Positions 49,951-59,496 of a DNA stretch of 64,000 nucleotides are shown here, in pieces; the first letter of the stretch is position 1; every line of letters starts with the position of its first letter. The translations under genes and the position numbers were made by a program. This stretch comes from Nitrospira sp. (lineage in GTDB: Bacteria; Nitrospirota; Nitrospiria; Nitrospirales; Nitrospiraceae). Location: positions 62,001 to 126,000 of the forward strand of contig JARFXQ010000002.1 in NCBI GenBank assembly GCA_029194725.1. The letters run 5' to 3'. Under the pieces are notes generated by a model. That model made no database searches. It saw only the letters and a list, made by a program, of their open reading frames with translations, and was not told the DNA's origin.

Positions 49951-50498
49951 GAGCTAGGTTGTGAGCTGCAGGCTGGACGTGAACCGTATCTCGTCGAAGG
50001 CTGGGGGAAGAGGAGGCGTACTTGAGACTGGTCCCGGACTTCCGTCAATAACTGTGCTACTGATTGTTTGAGCGTCGGATGGACCCAGAGCGGATCCAGC
50101 TCATTCATAGGCATCAAGACGAATCGTCGCTGATGGAGACGAGGATGCGGAACGGTCAACCCTGGTTCTTTGATCACATGCTCGCCATAAAAGAGGATGT
50201 CCAGGTCGATCGTGCGAGGACCGGACCGGTTGTCCTCATCCCGCCCAAGAGAGCGTTCGATTTCTTGGAGAGTCGTTAGGAGACTGCGTGGCGTGATATT
50301 CGTTTCAAGCTGCACCACCCCGTTGAGAAACCACTCCTCACCAGGATTGGTTCCGTCATGAATCGGCTCCGTTTCATACAGCAGTGAGACGCCCTTAAGT
50401 CGTGAATGCGGCAGGAGACTCAGCAACGTTACTGCTCGATCGCAAAAATCGATTCGATCGCCCGTATTCGACCCGAATCCGATGAAGACGGTCTCCAT
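49947..50498 (-). CDS. folK: 2-amino-4-hydroxy-6-hydroxymethyldihydropteridine pyrophosphokinase
   Basis: Folate synthesis enzyme transferring pyrophosphate from ATP to the pterin. 183 residues with IGFGSNTGDR, NGVVQLET and RSGPRTIDLDILFYGEHV, plus PHPRLHQRRFVLMPMNELDP. The last 20 residues form an unconserved tail that overlaps panC. Confidence 0.95.
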   Translation of the reverse strand: METVFIGFGSNTGDRIDFCDRAVTLLSLLPHSRLKGVSLLYETEPIHDGTNPGEEWFLNGVVQLETNITPRSLLTTLQEIERSLGRDEDNRSGPRTIDLDILFYGEHVIKEPGLTVPHPRLHQRRFVLMPMNELDPLWVHPTLKQSVAQLLTEVRDQSQVRLLFPQPSTRYGSRPACSSQPSS

Positions 50499-50554
50499 AG
50501 AGAGTTAAACGTGAGGGGGTAAGCTCCTGCTACTTATACCGGCCTCCTACTGTT

Positions 50555-51730
50555 TTAGAATCCTGTCCTCTTGATCCGTTCGACCGCTTCCCCCAACCGC
50601 TCCTTGGACGTGCACAGAGTCATGCGGATGTAGCCCTCACCCGGCGCGCCGAACCCATTCCCAGGAGTCGTCACGATACCGGCCTTTTCTAGGAGATGAG
50701 CACTGAAGGATGTTGAGGTATAGCCCTTCGGTACCGTCACCCACACGTAGAATGCGGCCGGAGGAGGATCAACCTCTAAGCCGAGATTCTTGAGACCGGG
50801 AATAAGGGTATCTCGACGATCCTGGTAAGTCTTTCTCAAACTGTCTGTCACTGAGTCGTCCAGGGTCAGGGCGGTAATACCGGCCTCCTGAACCGCCTCA
50901 AAACAACCGGAGTCCAGGTTGCTTTTCACCTTGCCGAGGCCGGCCAAGACCTCCTTGTGACCAACGGCAAAACCGATGCGCCACCCGGTCATGTTGTAGG
51001 TCTTGGAGAGAGAATGGAACTCAACCCCGACATCCTTTGCGCCGTCGACTTCCATGAAACTCGCCGGGCGGCGCCCGTCATAGTAGACCTCTGAATAGGC
51101 GGCGTCGTGACACACGATAACCTGATTCTCCCGTGCAAATTCCACCACTCGTTTGAAATAGTCCTTCGTCATAATCACCGAGGTGGGATTGTTCGGCGAA
51201 TTGAGCCACATCAGCTTGGCCTTCTTGGCCACCTCTTTCGGAATTGCATTGAGATCAGGCAAAAACCCGTTGGTTTTCGTCAACGGCATGACGTGCGACT
51301 GGCCACCGGAAAAGCCGGTAGCGACCGGATACACCGGGTAGCCAGGACTCGGAACCAGGACGACGTCGCCGGGATTAACAAAGGCCAGATGAATATGCCC
51401 AATGCCCTCTTTTGAACCGATCAGCGTGAGAACCTCGTTTGCTGGATCAAGCGTCACATTGAATCGGCGTTTGTACCAACCAGCCACGGCTTTCCTAAAG
51501 GACAACATACCTTCATACGAGGGATATTGGTGATGCTTCGCGTCCTTCGCCGCGTTCGCCAAACGTTCAATGATCGGCATCGGTGTCGGCAGATCGGGGT
51601 CGCCGATGCCGAGATTGATGATGTCCACTCCACGCGCGATGGCCTCCTGCTTCATCTTATCGATAGCGGCAAAGAGGTAGGGCGGTAATGTCTTGATACG
51701 AGTTGCCACTTCAATCGGGAAACCGGCCAT
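50555..51730 (-). CDS. dapL: LL-diaminopimelate aminotransferase
   Basis: PLP aminotransferase that makes LL-diaminopimelate directly from tetrahydrodipicolinate, replacing the succinylase steps. 391 residues with IINLGIGDPDLPTP, SPNNPTSVIMTKDYF, the PLP lysine in SLSKTYNMTGWRIGFA, and the C-terminal RMTLCTS. It belongs to the DapL/AspC-like class; assignment rests on length and the accompanying dapA/dapB/lysA genes 17 kb away. Confidence 0.88.
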   Translation of the reverse strand: MAGFPIEVATRIKTLPPYLFAAIDKMKQEAIARGVDIINLGIGDPDLPTPMPIIERLANAAKDAKHHQYPSYEGMLSFRKAVAGWYKRRFNVTLDPANEVLTLIGSKEGIGHIHLAFVNPGDVVLVPSPGYPVYPVATGFSGGQSHVMPLTKTNGFLPDLNAIPKEVAKKAKLMWLNSPNNPTSVIMTKDYFKRVVEFARENQVIVCHDAAYSEVYYDGRRPASFMEVDGAKDVGVEFHSLSKTYNMTGWRIGFAVGHKEVLAGLGKVKSNLDSGCFEAVQEAGITALTLDDSVTDSLRKTYQDRRDTLIPGLKNLGLEVDPPPAAFYVWVTVPKGYTSTSFSAHLLEKAGIVTTPGNGFGAPGEGYIRMTLCTSKERLGEAVERIKRTGF

Positions 51731-51856
51731 TCCTTCGGCTCCTTTCGAGATAGTTCACATGTCAGAAAGTTACAAGGTTAAAAAGCGCAGAGAGACTTTC
51801 CAGGTTTTCCGCTTTCACACTGGAAGCGATAGAGTACTTCAGCGCAGCGCCAGCAA

Positions 51857-52543
51857 TCAACGTGCAGAAGTAAGAAGATGGCCGATCAGCCGGTCAGCCG
51901 TTTGATGGAGCTGCGGGAGTTGTGGCAAAGCGGCCGATCTTACTTGATGTTTGGTAAATCGAGTCTTCATCAAATCCAGCGCACATTCATGACATAGCGA
52001 GTCGATCCCCTCTTCCTCCATTTCCAGATGAAAGAGAAGGCCATAGGCACGATCGCCATAGCGAAACGCCTGCAGAGGCGCAATATCAGAGCCGGCCAAC
52101 GACACGCAATCTTTTGGTAGGTCAAAGACCTCCCCGTGCCATTCAAAGACAGTGAAGGACTCAGGGCCGACCCCAAACACAGGGTCCTGCTTCCCCTCAT
52201 CAGTAAGGCGAACAGGAGTCATCCCGATTTCCAATGCCTTGCCTGATCGCACTGTAGCCCCAAGAGCCTTCGCCATGAACTGACTCCCCAAACAAACTCC
52301 GATCACCGGCGTACCGGCGAGCAGTGCGGATCTGATGAAGGCCGCTTCCTCGGCAATCCACTTATCAGAATCGTTCACTGACATTGGTCCGCCCATCACG
52401 ATCAATAAGTCCCCGACGTCGTGAGGTAGGCCCTCCTTCGGGACAAGGGAATATTGGAAATCCACACCCCGCTTGGCGAGGGCCTTTGCAAAAGCCCCTG
52501 GACCTTCGAAGGAAACGTGTTGGAGGCAGACGGCTTTGGGCAT
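51857..52543 (-). CDS. Class I glutamine amidotransferase-like protein
   Basis: 228 residues. The nucleophile cysteine lies in PVIGVCLGSQFMAKALGA and a catalytic His-Glu region in GLLFHLEMEEEG; the oxyanion region is MGGPMSVND. This is the stand-alone GMP-synthase-like amidotransferase family, with members that hydrolyse gamma-glutamyl compounds. The substrate is unclear. ATG 52543 fits better than 52606. The 240 bp upstream hold no clear gene. Confidence 0.85.
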   Translation of the reverse strand: MPKAVCLQHVSFEGPGAFAKALAKRGVDFQYSLVPKEGLPHDVGDLLIVMGGPMSVNDSDKWIAEEAAFIRSALLAGTPVIGVCLGSQFMAKALGATVRSGKALEIGMTPVRLTDEGKQDPVFGVGPESFTVFEWHGEVFDLPKDCVSLAGSDIAPLQAFRYGDRAYGLLFHLEMEEEGIDSLCHECALDLMKTRFTKHQVRSAALPQLPQLHQTADRLIGHLLTSAR

Positions 52544-52785
52544 ATTCGTTCGACCTGGAAGAGATGAGCGAAAGTCACGACCTAGACTCTCGCTGGGTCG
52601 ATACATACACCGTCTTTACCGATGGAGCAAGATAAGAATCTCTCTGCGGGACAGTTGAGATGCTTCCCCGTCGGCTCCCAGCTCACTCCATTCTCAGACA
52701 TCCAGTCGCTCAATGCCTCAGCGACATCTCTCCTCCTCGGCGAGGGGTGTATCTGAATGGATACCTTCGCTCATGAGTTCAACCA

Positions 52786-53011
52786 TTGCGACCGATATCT
52801 AGTGCGAGGGTACTGCTCCTTGTTCAATACACACTCGTGGCCGTGAACACCAGCGACAGCGACCAGATTGTACCGTTTTGGTTTCCGGTCGATGGTGACT
52901 ACCTGGAAGAGCTCCATGGAGACAGTTTGAACCTGCACAATACCGTTCGGCTTCAGGAAACGATGCTCACGATCCCGTCGAACTATGGGGCGGATCTGGA
53001 CGGCACAGTAA
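52786..53011 (+). pseudogene. C-terminal fragment of a GH13-type glycosidase
   Basis: Codons near 52837-52990 read VNTSDSDQIVPFWFP, GDYLEELHGDSLNL and RLQETMLTIPSNYG, which match the C-terminal beta domain of alpha-amylase-family enzymes. Removing one G near 52985-52990 restores the ending YGRIWTAQ and a stop at 53011. The catalytic barrel is absent, so this is a dead end piece. Confidence 0.6.
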
Positions 53012-53234
53012 CAACTGCACCAGCATGTAACAATTACCTCACCTCTTGCACAGACCCAAAGCGATCCCAGCTATCCACAGCTTTTCATAACTATGCGAAA
53101 GGTGCGGTGAGAAAGTGGTTGGCACTCCTGAAAGTGACACCTGGACCCGCCGGCTACACCAGTCCTCAGAAAGTTTGTGCAACTTGTCGTGGCTTCACTT
53201 TTCTATTCTGTTTCCCTTACAGTATGTAGCCGAT

Positions 53235-54191
53235 ATGTTAACACCTACTCCGACAGAGTCGTTGATTCTCGGGATCGATCGGATCCTGATCCATACACAG
53301 GACGTAGAGCGTGTCTTCGGTCGATTTCGTTATGAGTTCGGCCTACCGATCGCATGGCCGATAACCGACTGTGGCCTGCTCCTGTCGGGTGGCCTGCACG
53401 CGGGCAACATGAATATTGAAATCGGTCGGCTTACAGGATTTGGAGTTCCTGGTACCTGGTTCTATGGGCTCGGCCTTGCGCCGTCGCAACCCACATGGGA
53501 GACCACGAACGGATTACGGTCTCGAAAAGTGTTGCACACGCCCCCTGTGACATTGCGCTACGAAGAGCCGGTGGCAACCAGGTCCACACTCACCTTTTTG
53601 GGCAACCTCCTCGATGGCCAGCCGAACACACCGTTTTGGCTCGGTCGACCATGGGGCGGGGATACTCGAATCTGCCGAGCTCTGGCAGCTCTTAGTACCT
53701 GGATGGTCGGCACAGAGGCCGGCTCCATGATGTTTTCCAAGCTCTTGGGCAGCTCTGTGGTCTTTATGTGCGACAATCAAATCGATCGTCACCAAGAACG
53801 GTTCACGGAATTGAAGGCCAACTGGCGGAGAGCGCGACAGAGCGGACCTTACGGACTCACCGGGATTGCAGCAGTCGATATTGAGTTGGCTACCAACACT
53901 GCCTCCTGGGGGAGACTCCTGGATCGGCCGGACTTGAATACAAGTTCGACACATTCTTTCAGCATGGGGCCGCAGCTTCGATTTCATCCCGGTGTGGGAA
54001 ACCGGTTGCTCGGCATCGAGTTTTCATGTGCCGATCTCGAATCGACCGCTCAGAAGCTCATTGAAAAGCGATCGCTGGTTCCAACAGTTGGCTCGAGACT
54101 CACCCTCGCTCCAGACCGAATGGACGGCTTAACCATTGGATTCAGCCAGGCTCCCACTACGAGAGCAAATTCAGACCATAGCCTTTCTTAG
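53235..54191 (+). CDS. VOC (glyoxalase-fold) superfamily protein
   Basis: 318 residues. The N-terminal part IDRILIHTQDVERVFGRFRY then FGLPIAWPI is a typical VOC module start. A later segment, with LTGIAAVDIEL and LLGIEFSCADLESTAQKLIE, resembles a second module, so a two-domain vicinal-oxygen-chelate protein is likely. The metal ligands are not clear. An upstream frame to 53115 reads through the glycosidase remnant and is disfavoured. Function unknown. Confidence 0.7.
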   Translation: MLTPTPTESLILGIDRILIHTQDVERVFGRFRYEFGLPIAWPITDCGLLLSGGLHAGNMNIEIGRLTGFGVPGTWFYGLGLAPSQPTWETTNGLRSRKVLHTPPVTLRYEEPVATRSTLTFLGNLLDGQPNTPFWLGRPWGGDTRICRALAALSTWMVGTEAGSMMFSKLLGSSVVFMCDNQIDRHQERFTELKANWRRARQSGPYGLTGIAAVDIELATNTASWGRLLDRPDLNTSSTHSFSMGPQLRFHPGVGNRLLGIEFSCADLESTAQKLIEKRSLVPTVGSRLTLAPDRMDGLTIGFSQAPTTRANSDHSLS

Positions 54192-54432
54192 TTAAGCTCT
54201 ATTCCTTCTTAGTTTTCTCGGCCTTCAGCTCTTGGCGCGATCTGCCGAAAAGTAAGCATCATGCTCATCCCGGTTTCAAAAGAAGAACATCTCGCTGGTG
54301 GCAATGCCTCGAGGCGCGGCAGGATTCGTGCGACATCGAGTCCAAGTTGCGTTCGCAACTTCCCGCTGTGGCATCGTATTGGATGCTCTCGCAAGGCTGG
54401 CAGTGTCTTCGAGCCTGCGCTACAATCGTATC

Positions 54433-55275
54433 GTGACCCTCTCCATCAAGAACGCTGAAGATCTGCGATGGCTGATCGGCCATACGGGCGGTTTCCGCTC
54501 AGGTTATGTCACCGACGTGCAGATATCCAAGCGCCGCCTGTTCGACGAAGGATCCGGACGTGAGGTGCCGGCCGGTACTACCGTCTCGGTGACCATCCGG
54601 TATGAGATTCGCAAGATGGTTCGAGTGGCCAAACTCACCATGACCGGCGTGACGGATTTCTCGGTCTTCGAACAAGACGGTGCCGATTGTTCATCGCTCG
54701 GCGTCATCCAGACCGAACTCACCGCCGGGAAATTGCGTTTCTGGTTTGATCCTCAGGGAGAGCTCTACGTAGTGTGCGATGAGGCCCATCTTGAGGAGAT
54801 CGCCACCCCATTCGTGACGGTCCAGCAGGCCGCAGAACTCGCTCGATGGACATTCCAAGGCCGGACTGCCGAAGGTCCTACGGTTCAGTGGCTATTAGAC
54901 GAATTGGATTATGCCGGGCTGCCCTGTGCTTGGCGTGAAGCGAAGAGGGCTGTCGGACTTCATCCGGCGGTGCGGTGGGAAGGCGATCTGATCCCGGCAG
55001 GCGATCCCACGGTCAATGGAGACAACATGGTTCATATCATGGCCTATGGCCAACTAGAGGGTCAGGGTTTCGGTTTGATGCTGCGGGTACTAGGGATTCA
55101 AGATCGGCAGATGAGCCGAATCCTCGAAGTCCTGGCCAATCAGATCACCCAACATTTTGCTGGTGCCTGCCTCGTCGGCACGACAATTATCCCAGGCCGT
55201 GAATGGGAAGGTTGGTTGATTCGAGAGCACCATGCACGACAAGACCGAATGGAGAGAAACAAAGGGGGAAGCTGA
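54433..55275 (+). CDS. Protein of unknown function
   Basis: 280 residues from a GTG at 54433; an ATG at 54298 would add 45 residues of low-plausibility sequence. I recognise no domain. The first half is strand-rich and ends near GVIQTELTAGKLRFWFDPQG. The second half has helical parts and ends in a charged tail. No signal peptide or membrane helix is visible, so a cytoplasmic protein is likely. It is convergent with the methyltransferase gene, with no gap. Confidence 0.55.
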   Translation: MTLSIKNAEDLRWLIGHTGGFRSGYVTDVQISKRRLFDEGSGREVPAGTTVSVTIRYEIRKMVRVAKLTMTGVTDFSVFEQDGADCSSLGVIQTELTAGKLRFWFDPQGELYVVCDEAHLEEIATPFVTVQQAAELARWTFQGRTAEGPTVQWLLDELDYAGLPCAWREAKRAVGLHPAVRWEGDLIPAGDPTVNGDNMVHIMAYGQLEGQGFGLMLRVLGIQDRQMSRILEVLANQITQHFAGACLVGTTIIPGREWEGWLIREHHARQDRMERNKGGS

Positions 55276-56013
55276 TCAGTGCGCATGCTCGGCAGAATAG
55301 TGCCCGTTGCCGTTTCCATTTGAAAAACCGGCTGTACCGTTGCCGTTCGCGTACCCCGCAACAGTGTGAACCGCGAGGGTTCCGTTGGGCTGTCTGCCCT
55401 TTCCGTTGACACATTCCACCAACGCCCAAAACCGTAAAGGGTTTACCCGCTGTTTTCTGGCAATCTCCAGAGATGTTCCCTCCAAAACGGTATTCAGCGA
55501 CAAGTCCGTTCGCCAACCCAGGTGTTTGGTCAACGGAGAAATCACTTTTTCCACTGCGGCAATGACCTTGTTGCCGTTGCTGAAGTGGTTCAACATGATG
55601 ATGCGGCCGCCTGGACGGCAGACTCGAATCATCTCATTGACGACTTTACGATAGTCGGGAACCGCCGTCACGACATAGGCCGCAACCACCGTATCGAAGC
55701 TGTCATCCTCGAACTCCATGGCTCCTGCGTCCATGCGATGAAGCTGGACGTGATCAAGACCATGGGCTTCGGCCTTTTCCTTAGCTTTTGCCAGCATACC
55801 TTCGGACAGATCGATCCCCACAATCCGGCAATGCCGTGGGTACATCGGCAGGGCGAGGCCGGTCCCCACCCCCACCTCAAGAATCTGTTCGTTCGGCTGC
55901 ACATTCATATTCCTGATAGCCGATTCACGCCCTTCGTGGAAGACCTTCCCAAAAACCTTGTCGTAGAACCCCGCATAAGTAGTGTACACACGCTCAATCT
56001 TGTTTGGATCCAT
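55276..56013 (-). CDS. SAM methyltransferase, phospholipid N-methyltransferase-like
   Basis: 245 residues. SAM-binding motif I is ILEVGVGTGLALPMYP, followed by GIDLSEGMLAKAKEKA and a PGGRIIMLNHF motif. The opening RVYTTYAGFYDKVFGKVF resembles bacterial phosphatidylethanolamine N-methyltransferases (PmtA). The last 35 residues are an unusual NG/NGNG-rich tail ending in histidines. The ATG at 56013 has a GGAGGAG site. Its role in phosphatidylcholine synthesis is inference. Confidence 0.72.
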   Translation of the reverse strand: MDPNKIERVYTTYAGFYDKVFGKVFHEGRESAIRNMNVQPNEQILEVGVGTGLALPMYPRHCRIVGIDLSEGMLAKAKEKAEAHGLDHVQLHRMDAGAMEFEDDSFDTVVAAYVVTAVPDYRKVVNEMIRVCRPGGRIIMLNHFSNGNKVIAAVEKVISPLTKHLGWRTDLSLNTVLEGTSLEIARKQRVNPLRFWALVECVNGKGRQPNGTLAVHTVAGYANGNGTAGFSNGNGNGHYSAEHAH

Positions 56014-56217
56014 GCTCTCCTCCAAATCTCACACGAACCGGCCTCTACCTACCTCCTAAGAGGCGGCAGATCGCGATGGCAGCGCGGGGGAAAAATTGAG
56101 GCGGGAAATTCACGTGGTGCAAGGCCCGCCCAGAACGTAGACCGGCGTACTCTAGCTAATCTCATCTTCATGAGTCAACAGATTCTTGAAGGGGCCAGGA
56201 CGGAAATACCTGTCTAA

Positions 56218-56346
56218 CAGGCTGCGGGAAAACTCTCCGTCATCCTTCGAGAGCCTCAGGACCAACGGAGCGCTTGTTGAATTTACTGAGATTTCCCGTT
56301 CGTGCTGAGCGTGTCGAAGCACACACATCGAGCTTTCCGCAGCCTG
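56218..56346. mobile_element. MITE-like element with 17-18-bp terminal inverted repeats
   Basis: About 129 bp flanked by CAGGCTGCGGGAAAACTC and GAGCTTTCCGCAGCCTG, which are near-complementary. Inside are two stem-forming modules (CTTCGAGAGCCTCAGGAC, and CGTGCTGAGCGTGTCGAAGC), of a type seen as dispersed small repeats in many genomes. It has no coding capacity and lies in a 400-bp intergenic space. Confidence 0.6.
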
Positions 56347-56427
56347 CCTACAGCCGCAGGGGCAGACGGTGATTTCGTGTCTTCCCTTCTTGATTCATGC
56401 CTTGTTCCTATGTGATAGCTGTTCATA

Positions 56428-57048
56428 ATGCTGGCCGGCTTCTTCGCAGGAATCTTGTTTATCGGACTGGTCATCGGTGATTGGCTGTATTTTATTCGGC
56501 TGACCCCGGAAGCCATCCGATACGGTTGCCCTGTCGCGAAAAACCCGGATCAGTGGGCTGGAACCTCGCTGACCACCCTGGGTGATCGGTTCAGTCCAGA
56601 GGGCGTGCTGATGCTTCCGCATGGAGTGGCTTGGTTTTATCCACAACTCTCCCAGATCGCGATCCGCCCGCAGTATCGATTATTCTCCAGGCGGTTCCGA
56701 ACCGCGTGGCCGGTGAAGGGACTGATTCATCTTTCGCCGAATGACCAATCGCTGAACACGCTGTACGTGAAGCGTATGCCCTGGTCATCGACGCTCATGA
56801 CGCTCCTGTGGTTTGCGCTCGTCTTGATCGGGTCCCTAACATTTATAGTGCAGTACGCCATGGATGGAGGATTTGCTTCTCTTGGGGGAACCCTCACGGG
56901 CGTGGCGGTCATCGCCCTTGCCGCTCTTGTGCTGGCCTTCGGACTGGTCACGGTGGCCTTCGCGTATCGGCTCGAGGACAGCCGCCTCATGAAAGTCTAT
57001 GACGAGTTGCGAGATGCCATCGGTCTCCCCATCTCCTCCTCTTCCTAG
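56428..57048 (+). CDS. Membrane protein of unknown function
   Basis: 206 residues with an N-terminal hydrophobic helix (LAGFFAGILFIGLVIGDWLY), a soluble part of about 90 residues and two more helices (TLMTLLWFALVLIGSLTFIV and TGVAVIALAALVLAFGLVTV). The C-terminus faces out with a basic-acidic tail. No known domain recognised. Confidence 0.6.
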   Translation: MLAGFFAGILFIGLVIGDWLYFIRLTPEAIRYGCPVAKNPDQWAGTSLTTLGDRFSPEGVLMLPHGVAWFYPQLSQIAIRPQYRLFSRRFRTAWPVKGLIHLSPNDQSLNTLYVKRMPWSSTLMTLLWFALVLIGSLTFIVQYAMDGGFASLGGTLTGVAVIALAALVLAFGLVTVAFAYRLEDSRLMKVYDELRDAIGLPISSSS

Positions 57049-57073
57049 CCTGCCTGATCCGTCATGTGCTCCG

Positions 57074-57418
57074 TTAGGCAAGAAACAAGTTCAAGAAGTG
57101 ATCGTATTCCGCCGGCAAGTTCAAGGCCGATCGGTTACGAGCCAGCCCGGCAATGATGCCGCGATGCTTTTTTGCGAGGCCTGATGCATCAAAGGCCAGC
57201 CGGAATTGCTGCCACTGCAAGGCGGCGTCGGACATGATTCGGATCTGTTCTTCCTTGGACAGAGCATGGATTGTGCTTGTTAATACACGAATGGCTTTCT
57301 CCACGCTTTCGTACGGAGGAGCCAATTTCAATCCGGCATAAAATGTTTCGAGGTGCTGACGGAATTCGTTTCTGAGGGCTCGGAGGTGATCAGACGGAGT
57401 CGGTACTGCTTCAGGCAT
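57074..57418 (-). CDS. Small cytoplasmic protein of unknown function
   Basis: 114 residues from the ATG at 57418, rich in predicted helices (LRALRNEFRQHLETFYAGLK, LTSTIHALSKEEQIRIMSDA). No recognised domain. It is convergent with the 56428 gene and divergent from the lipoprotein gene; the longer frame to 57520 overlaps that neighbour. Confidence 0.55.
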   Translation of the reverse strand: MPEAVPTPSDHLRALRNEFRQHLETFYAGLKLAPPYESVEKAIRVLTSTIHALSKEEQIRIMSDAALQWQQFRLAFDASGLAKKHRGIIAGLARNRSALNLPAEYDHFLNLFLA

Positions 57419-57480
57419 GGCATTCCGCCCGATGATACGGTATGAAGAAAGGGGATAACAACTATTCAAGGGAGGAATAT

Positions 57481-57963
57481 ATGAATCGACTCTTGGACGG
57501 CATGTGTGTTCTGCTCGCAATGGTCCTATTGGTCGGCTGCTCCTCCTATCGGCATCACGGCATGATGGGAGGTGGGAAAAGTGACGCCTATTGGCAAAAG
57601 GGCCAGCAAGATATGGCGTCCTTGATCGACAAGACCGTGAAAGATCCGGATAAGGCGCAGCAGGTCAAGAGCATCGTCGGCGAGATCCTCAACGAACTGA
57701 AAGCGGGTCGTGAGCAAGAGCGCGCCTATCACAGGCAAATCTATACGCTGAACGCTAGTTACACGGCGCCGCCGGAAGACTTCACGAAGATCCTTGACGA
57801 GGCCAGCAGTCAACGGGTGAAGACGTCGGCGAAAGTTCTGGATCTGCGGTTCAAAATGAAAGACCTGATGACCGCCGACGAGTGGAAGGCGCTCTCTGAC
57901 CGCATGCTGTCCTATAGCAGCCGGTACCAGCACGGAAGCGAGGGGGCGAAGGCGGGATATTGA
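57481..57963 (+). CDS. Small lipoprotein, Spy/LTXXQ-like helical domain
   Basis: 160 residues. Start ATG 57481 is preceded by AAGGGAGGAAT. The lipobox is LLVGC, then a Gly/Met/His-rich stretch (YRHHGMMGGG) and a helical remainder (VKSIVGEILNELKAGREQER). The arrangement recalls periplasmic heavy-metal sensor or Spy-like chaperones, where a helical domain follows a metal-rich lead. Identity is not certain. Confidence 0.6.
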   Translation: MNRLLDGMCVLLAMVLLVGCSSYRHHGMMGGGKSDAYWQKGQQDMASLIDKTVKDPDKAQQVKSIVGEILNELKAGREQERAYHRQIYTLNASYTAPPEDFTKILDEASSQRVKTSAKVLDLRFKMKDLMTADEWKALSDRMLSYSSRYQHGSEGAKAGY

Positions 57964-58020
57964 GATCTGCGAGAGTCAGGCTGAGGTGAAGGGGACATGC
58001 TTGTGCGTTCAACCTTGACC

Positions 58021-59061
58021 TCAACCTGAGCCTACTGACGGCTGCGGCGCTGCTTTGAGCGGCACAGAGGTCCAAATCGTCCCGGCATCGGTCGAACGAT
58101 AGAGACCGCTGCCATTCGTGCCGGCATAGAGCACCTGCGGATTTTTGAGATTCATGGCCAGAGCGCGAATGTTGAGCGTCGCAATACCTTGGTTCATGGC
58201 CCGCCAGGTCTTCCCGCCATCCGAACTTTTCCAGACCCCTTTCGGACCACCGACATAGAGCTGTGAAGGCTCAGTGGGATGGAGGAGAATACTGCTGATA
58301 AAGGGATCAATGAGGGATTCTCCGATTCGCTCCCACTCCTCTCCTCTGTTCACCGTACGAAACAGCCCCTTCGTCGTCCCGGCGTACACGATGTCGGGAT
58401 TCGTCCGATCAATTTCAATGGCGTTGACACCCAATGCCATGGAAGCCATCAACTCGCTCTCCGGAATCAACCCGCTGTTGATCTTCTTCCACAACATCGC
58501 CCCATCCTCAGTACGATACATCCCGCCTGTCGTGCCACCAAAGAGGATTGTGGGGTCTTTGGGATTGATGGCAATTGATGTCACGATGTGGACTTCCTTC
58601 ATCCCATTCATCCGTTCTTCCCATTCACGGCCGCCGTCCTTTGTAAGAAAGGCACCGACGGTCGTCGCAATATAAATCTTTTCGCTCAGGGCAGGATGGA
58701 ACACAAACTGATTCACGAACGAGACATGTTCCTTCAATCCGACATTATGCGGCAGCCAATGTTGCCCCCCGTCCGGACTCTTGTAGACCGCGTCCCCCAT
58801 CGTGCCGGCATAGATCGTTGCGGGAAGCAGTGGATCGATCGCCAGCGTCGTCACCCGTCTCGCGCTGAAACTCGGGAACCGTTCCCAGGTCCCGCCGCCG
58901 TCACGGGACTTGTAGACGGCGTCATTCGTAGCCACGTAGAGGATCTTCGCGTTGGTCGGATGGAGCGCGATCGACACGATGGACTCGCTTTCTTTTTGAC
59001 AGCCGAAAGAGGGAAGCAGGATCGCGAACAGAGTCCATGTAAAGACAGTGTGAAGTCGCAT
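58021..59061 (-). CDS. Lipoprotein with YCF48/BNR-type beta-propeller
   Basis: 346 residues from ATG 59061. The N-terminal signal ends with lipobox LLPSFGC. The rest is a run of about seven blades with the Asp-box pattern S-x-D-G-G-x-T-W (SRDGGGTW, SPDGGQHW, TKDGGREW, SSDGGKTW, and STDAGTIW) spaced by YVAT/YAGT strands. Such propellers occur in secreted glycosidases and assembly factors such as Ycf48; catalytic residues are not evident. It is convergent with the preceding lipoprotein gene. Confidence 0.8.
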   Translation of the reverse strand: MRLHTVFTWTLFAILLPSFGCQKESESIVSIALHPTNAKILYVATNDAVYKSRDGGGTWERFPSFSARRVTTLAIDPLLPATIYAGTMGDAVYKSPDGGQHWLPHNVGLKEHVSFVNQFVFHPALSEKIYIATTVGAFLTKDGGREWEERMNGMKEVHIVTSIAINPKDPTILFGGTTGGMYRTEDGAMLWKKINSGLIPESELMASMALGVNAIEIDRTNPDIVYAGTTKGLFRTVNRGEEWERIGESLIDPFISSILLHPTEPSQLYVGGPKGVWKSSDGGKTWRAMNQGIATLNIRALAMNLKNPQVLYAGTNGSGLYRSTDAGTIWTSVPLKAAPQPSVGSG

Positions 59062-59271
59062 CGTGGTGGTGGACCTAATCACAGGGATCGAAGATGAGTC
59101 AAGCAGTAGGGGTAGAACGCCAACGCTCTGCCTCAATCTTGCGCTATGACGCCGTGCTTCACGCTTTCGTTGATAATAATCAAGGGTTTCAGTAGACTCG
59201 CCTCCAAGATCACGAGATCCAGCAGTTCAGCACTGTATTCAAGCGGCTTATCCGCCCAGAAGGCATCCATT

Positions 59272-59496
59272 ATGGCCGAACTCTTCGAACGCATCACAGT
59301 CAATCCGGCACAGTGTGGTGGGCGGCCCTGCATCCGTGGGATGCGAATTCGAGTCGTCGATGTGCTCGAGTTATTGGCCGCAGGTCTCTCTCAACAACAA
59401 GTCCTTGAAGAATTGCCAGACCTCGAGGCAGAAGATATTTCAGCCTGCCTGAAGTTTGCCAGCAGTCGGCTCAATCATCCCATTCTCGCGGCGTGA
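59272..59496 (+). CDS. DUF433 antitoxin-like protein
   Basis: 74 residues with the DUF433 pattern: ITVNPAQCGGRPCIRGMRIR, then LLAAGLSQQQVLEELPDLEA and EDISACLKFASSRL. Such proteins form toxin-antitoxin pairs with PIN-like DUF5615 proteins. Its stop overlaps the downstream gene start by four bases (GTGA). The start at 59272 is chosen at MAELFERITV. Confidence 0.85.
   Translation: MAELFERITVNPAQCGGRPCIRGMRIRVVDVLELLAAGLSQQQVLEELPDLEAEDISACLKFASSRLNHPILAA

Noticed and set aside
59133..59333. Possible nucleotidyltransferase tail on the minus strand (DLVILEAS-like)
   Set aside because: Very short, overlaps the DUF433 gene, and the resemblance to MNT-type proteins is too weak.
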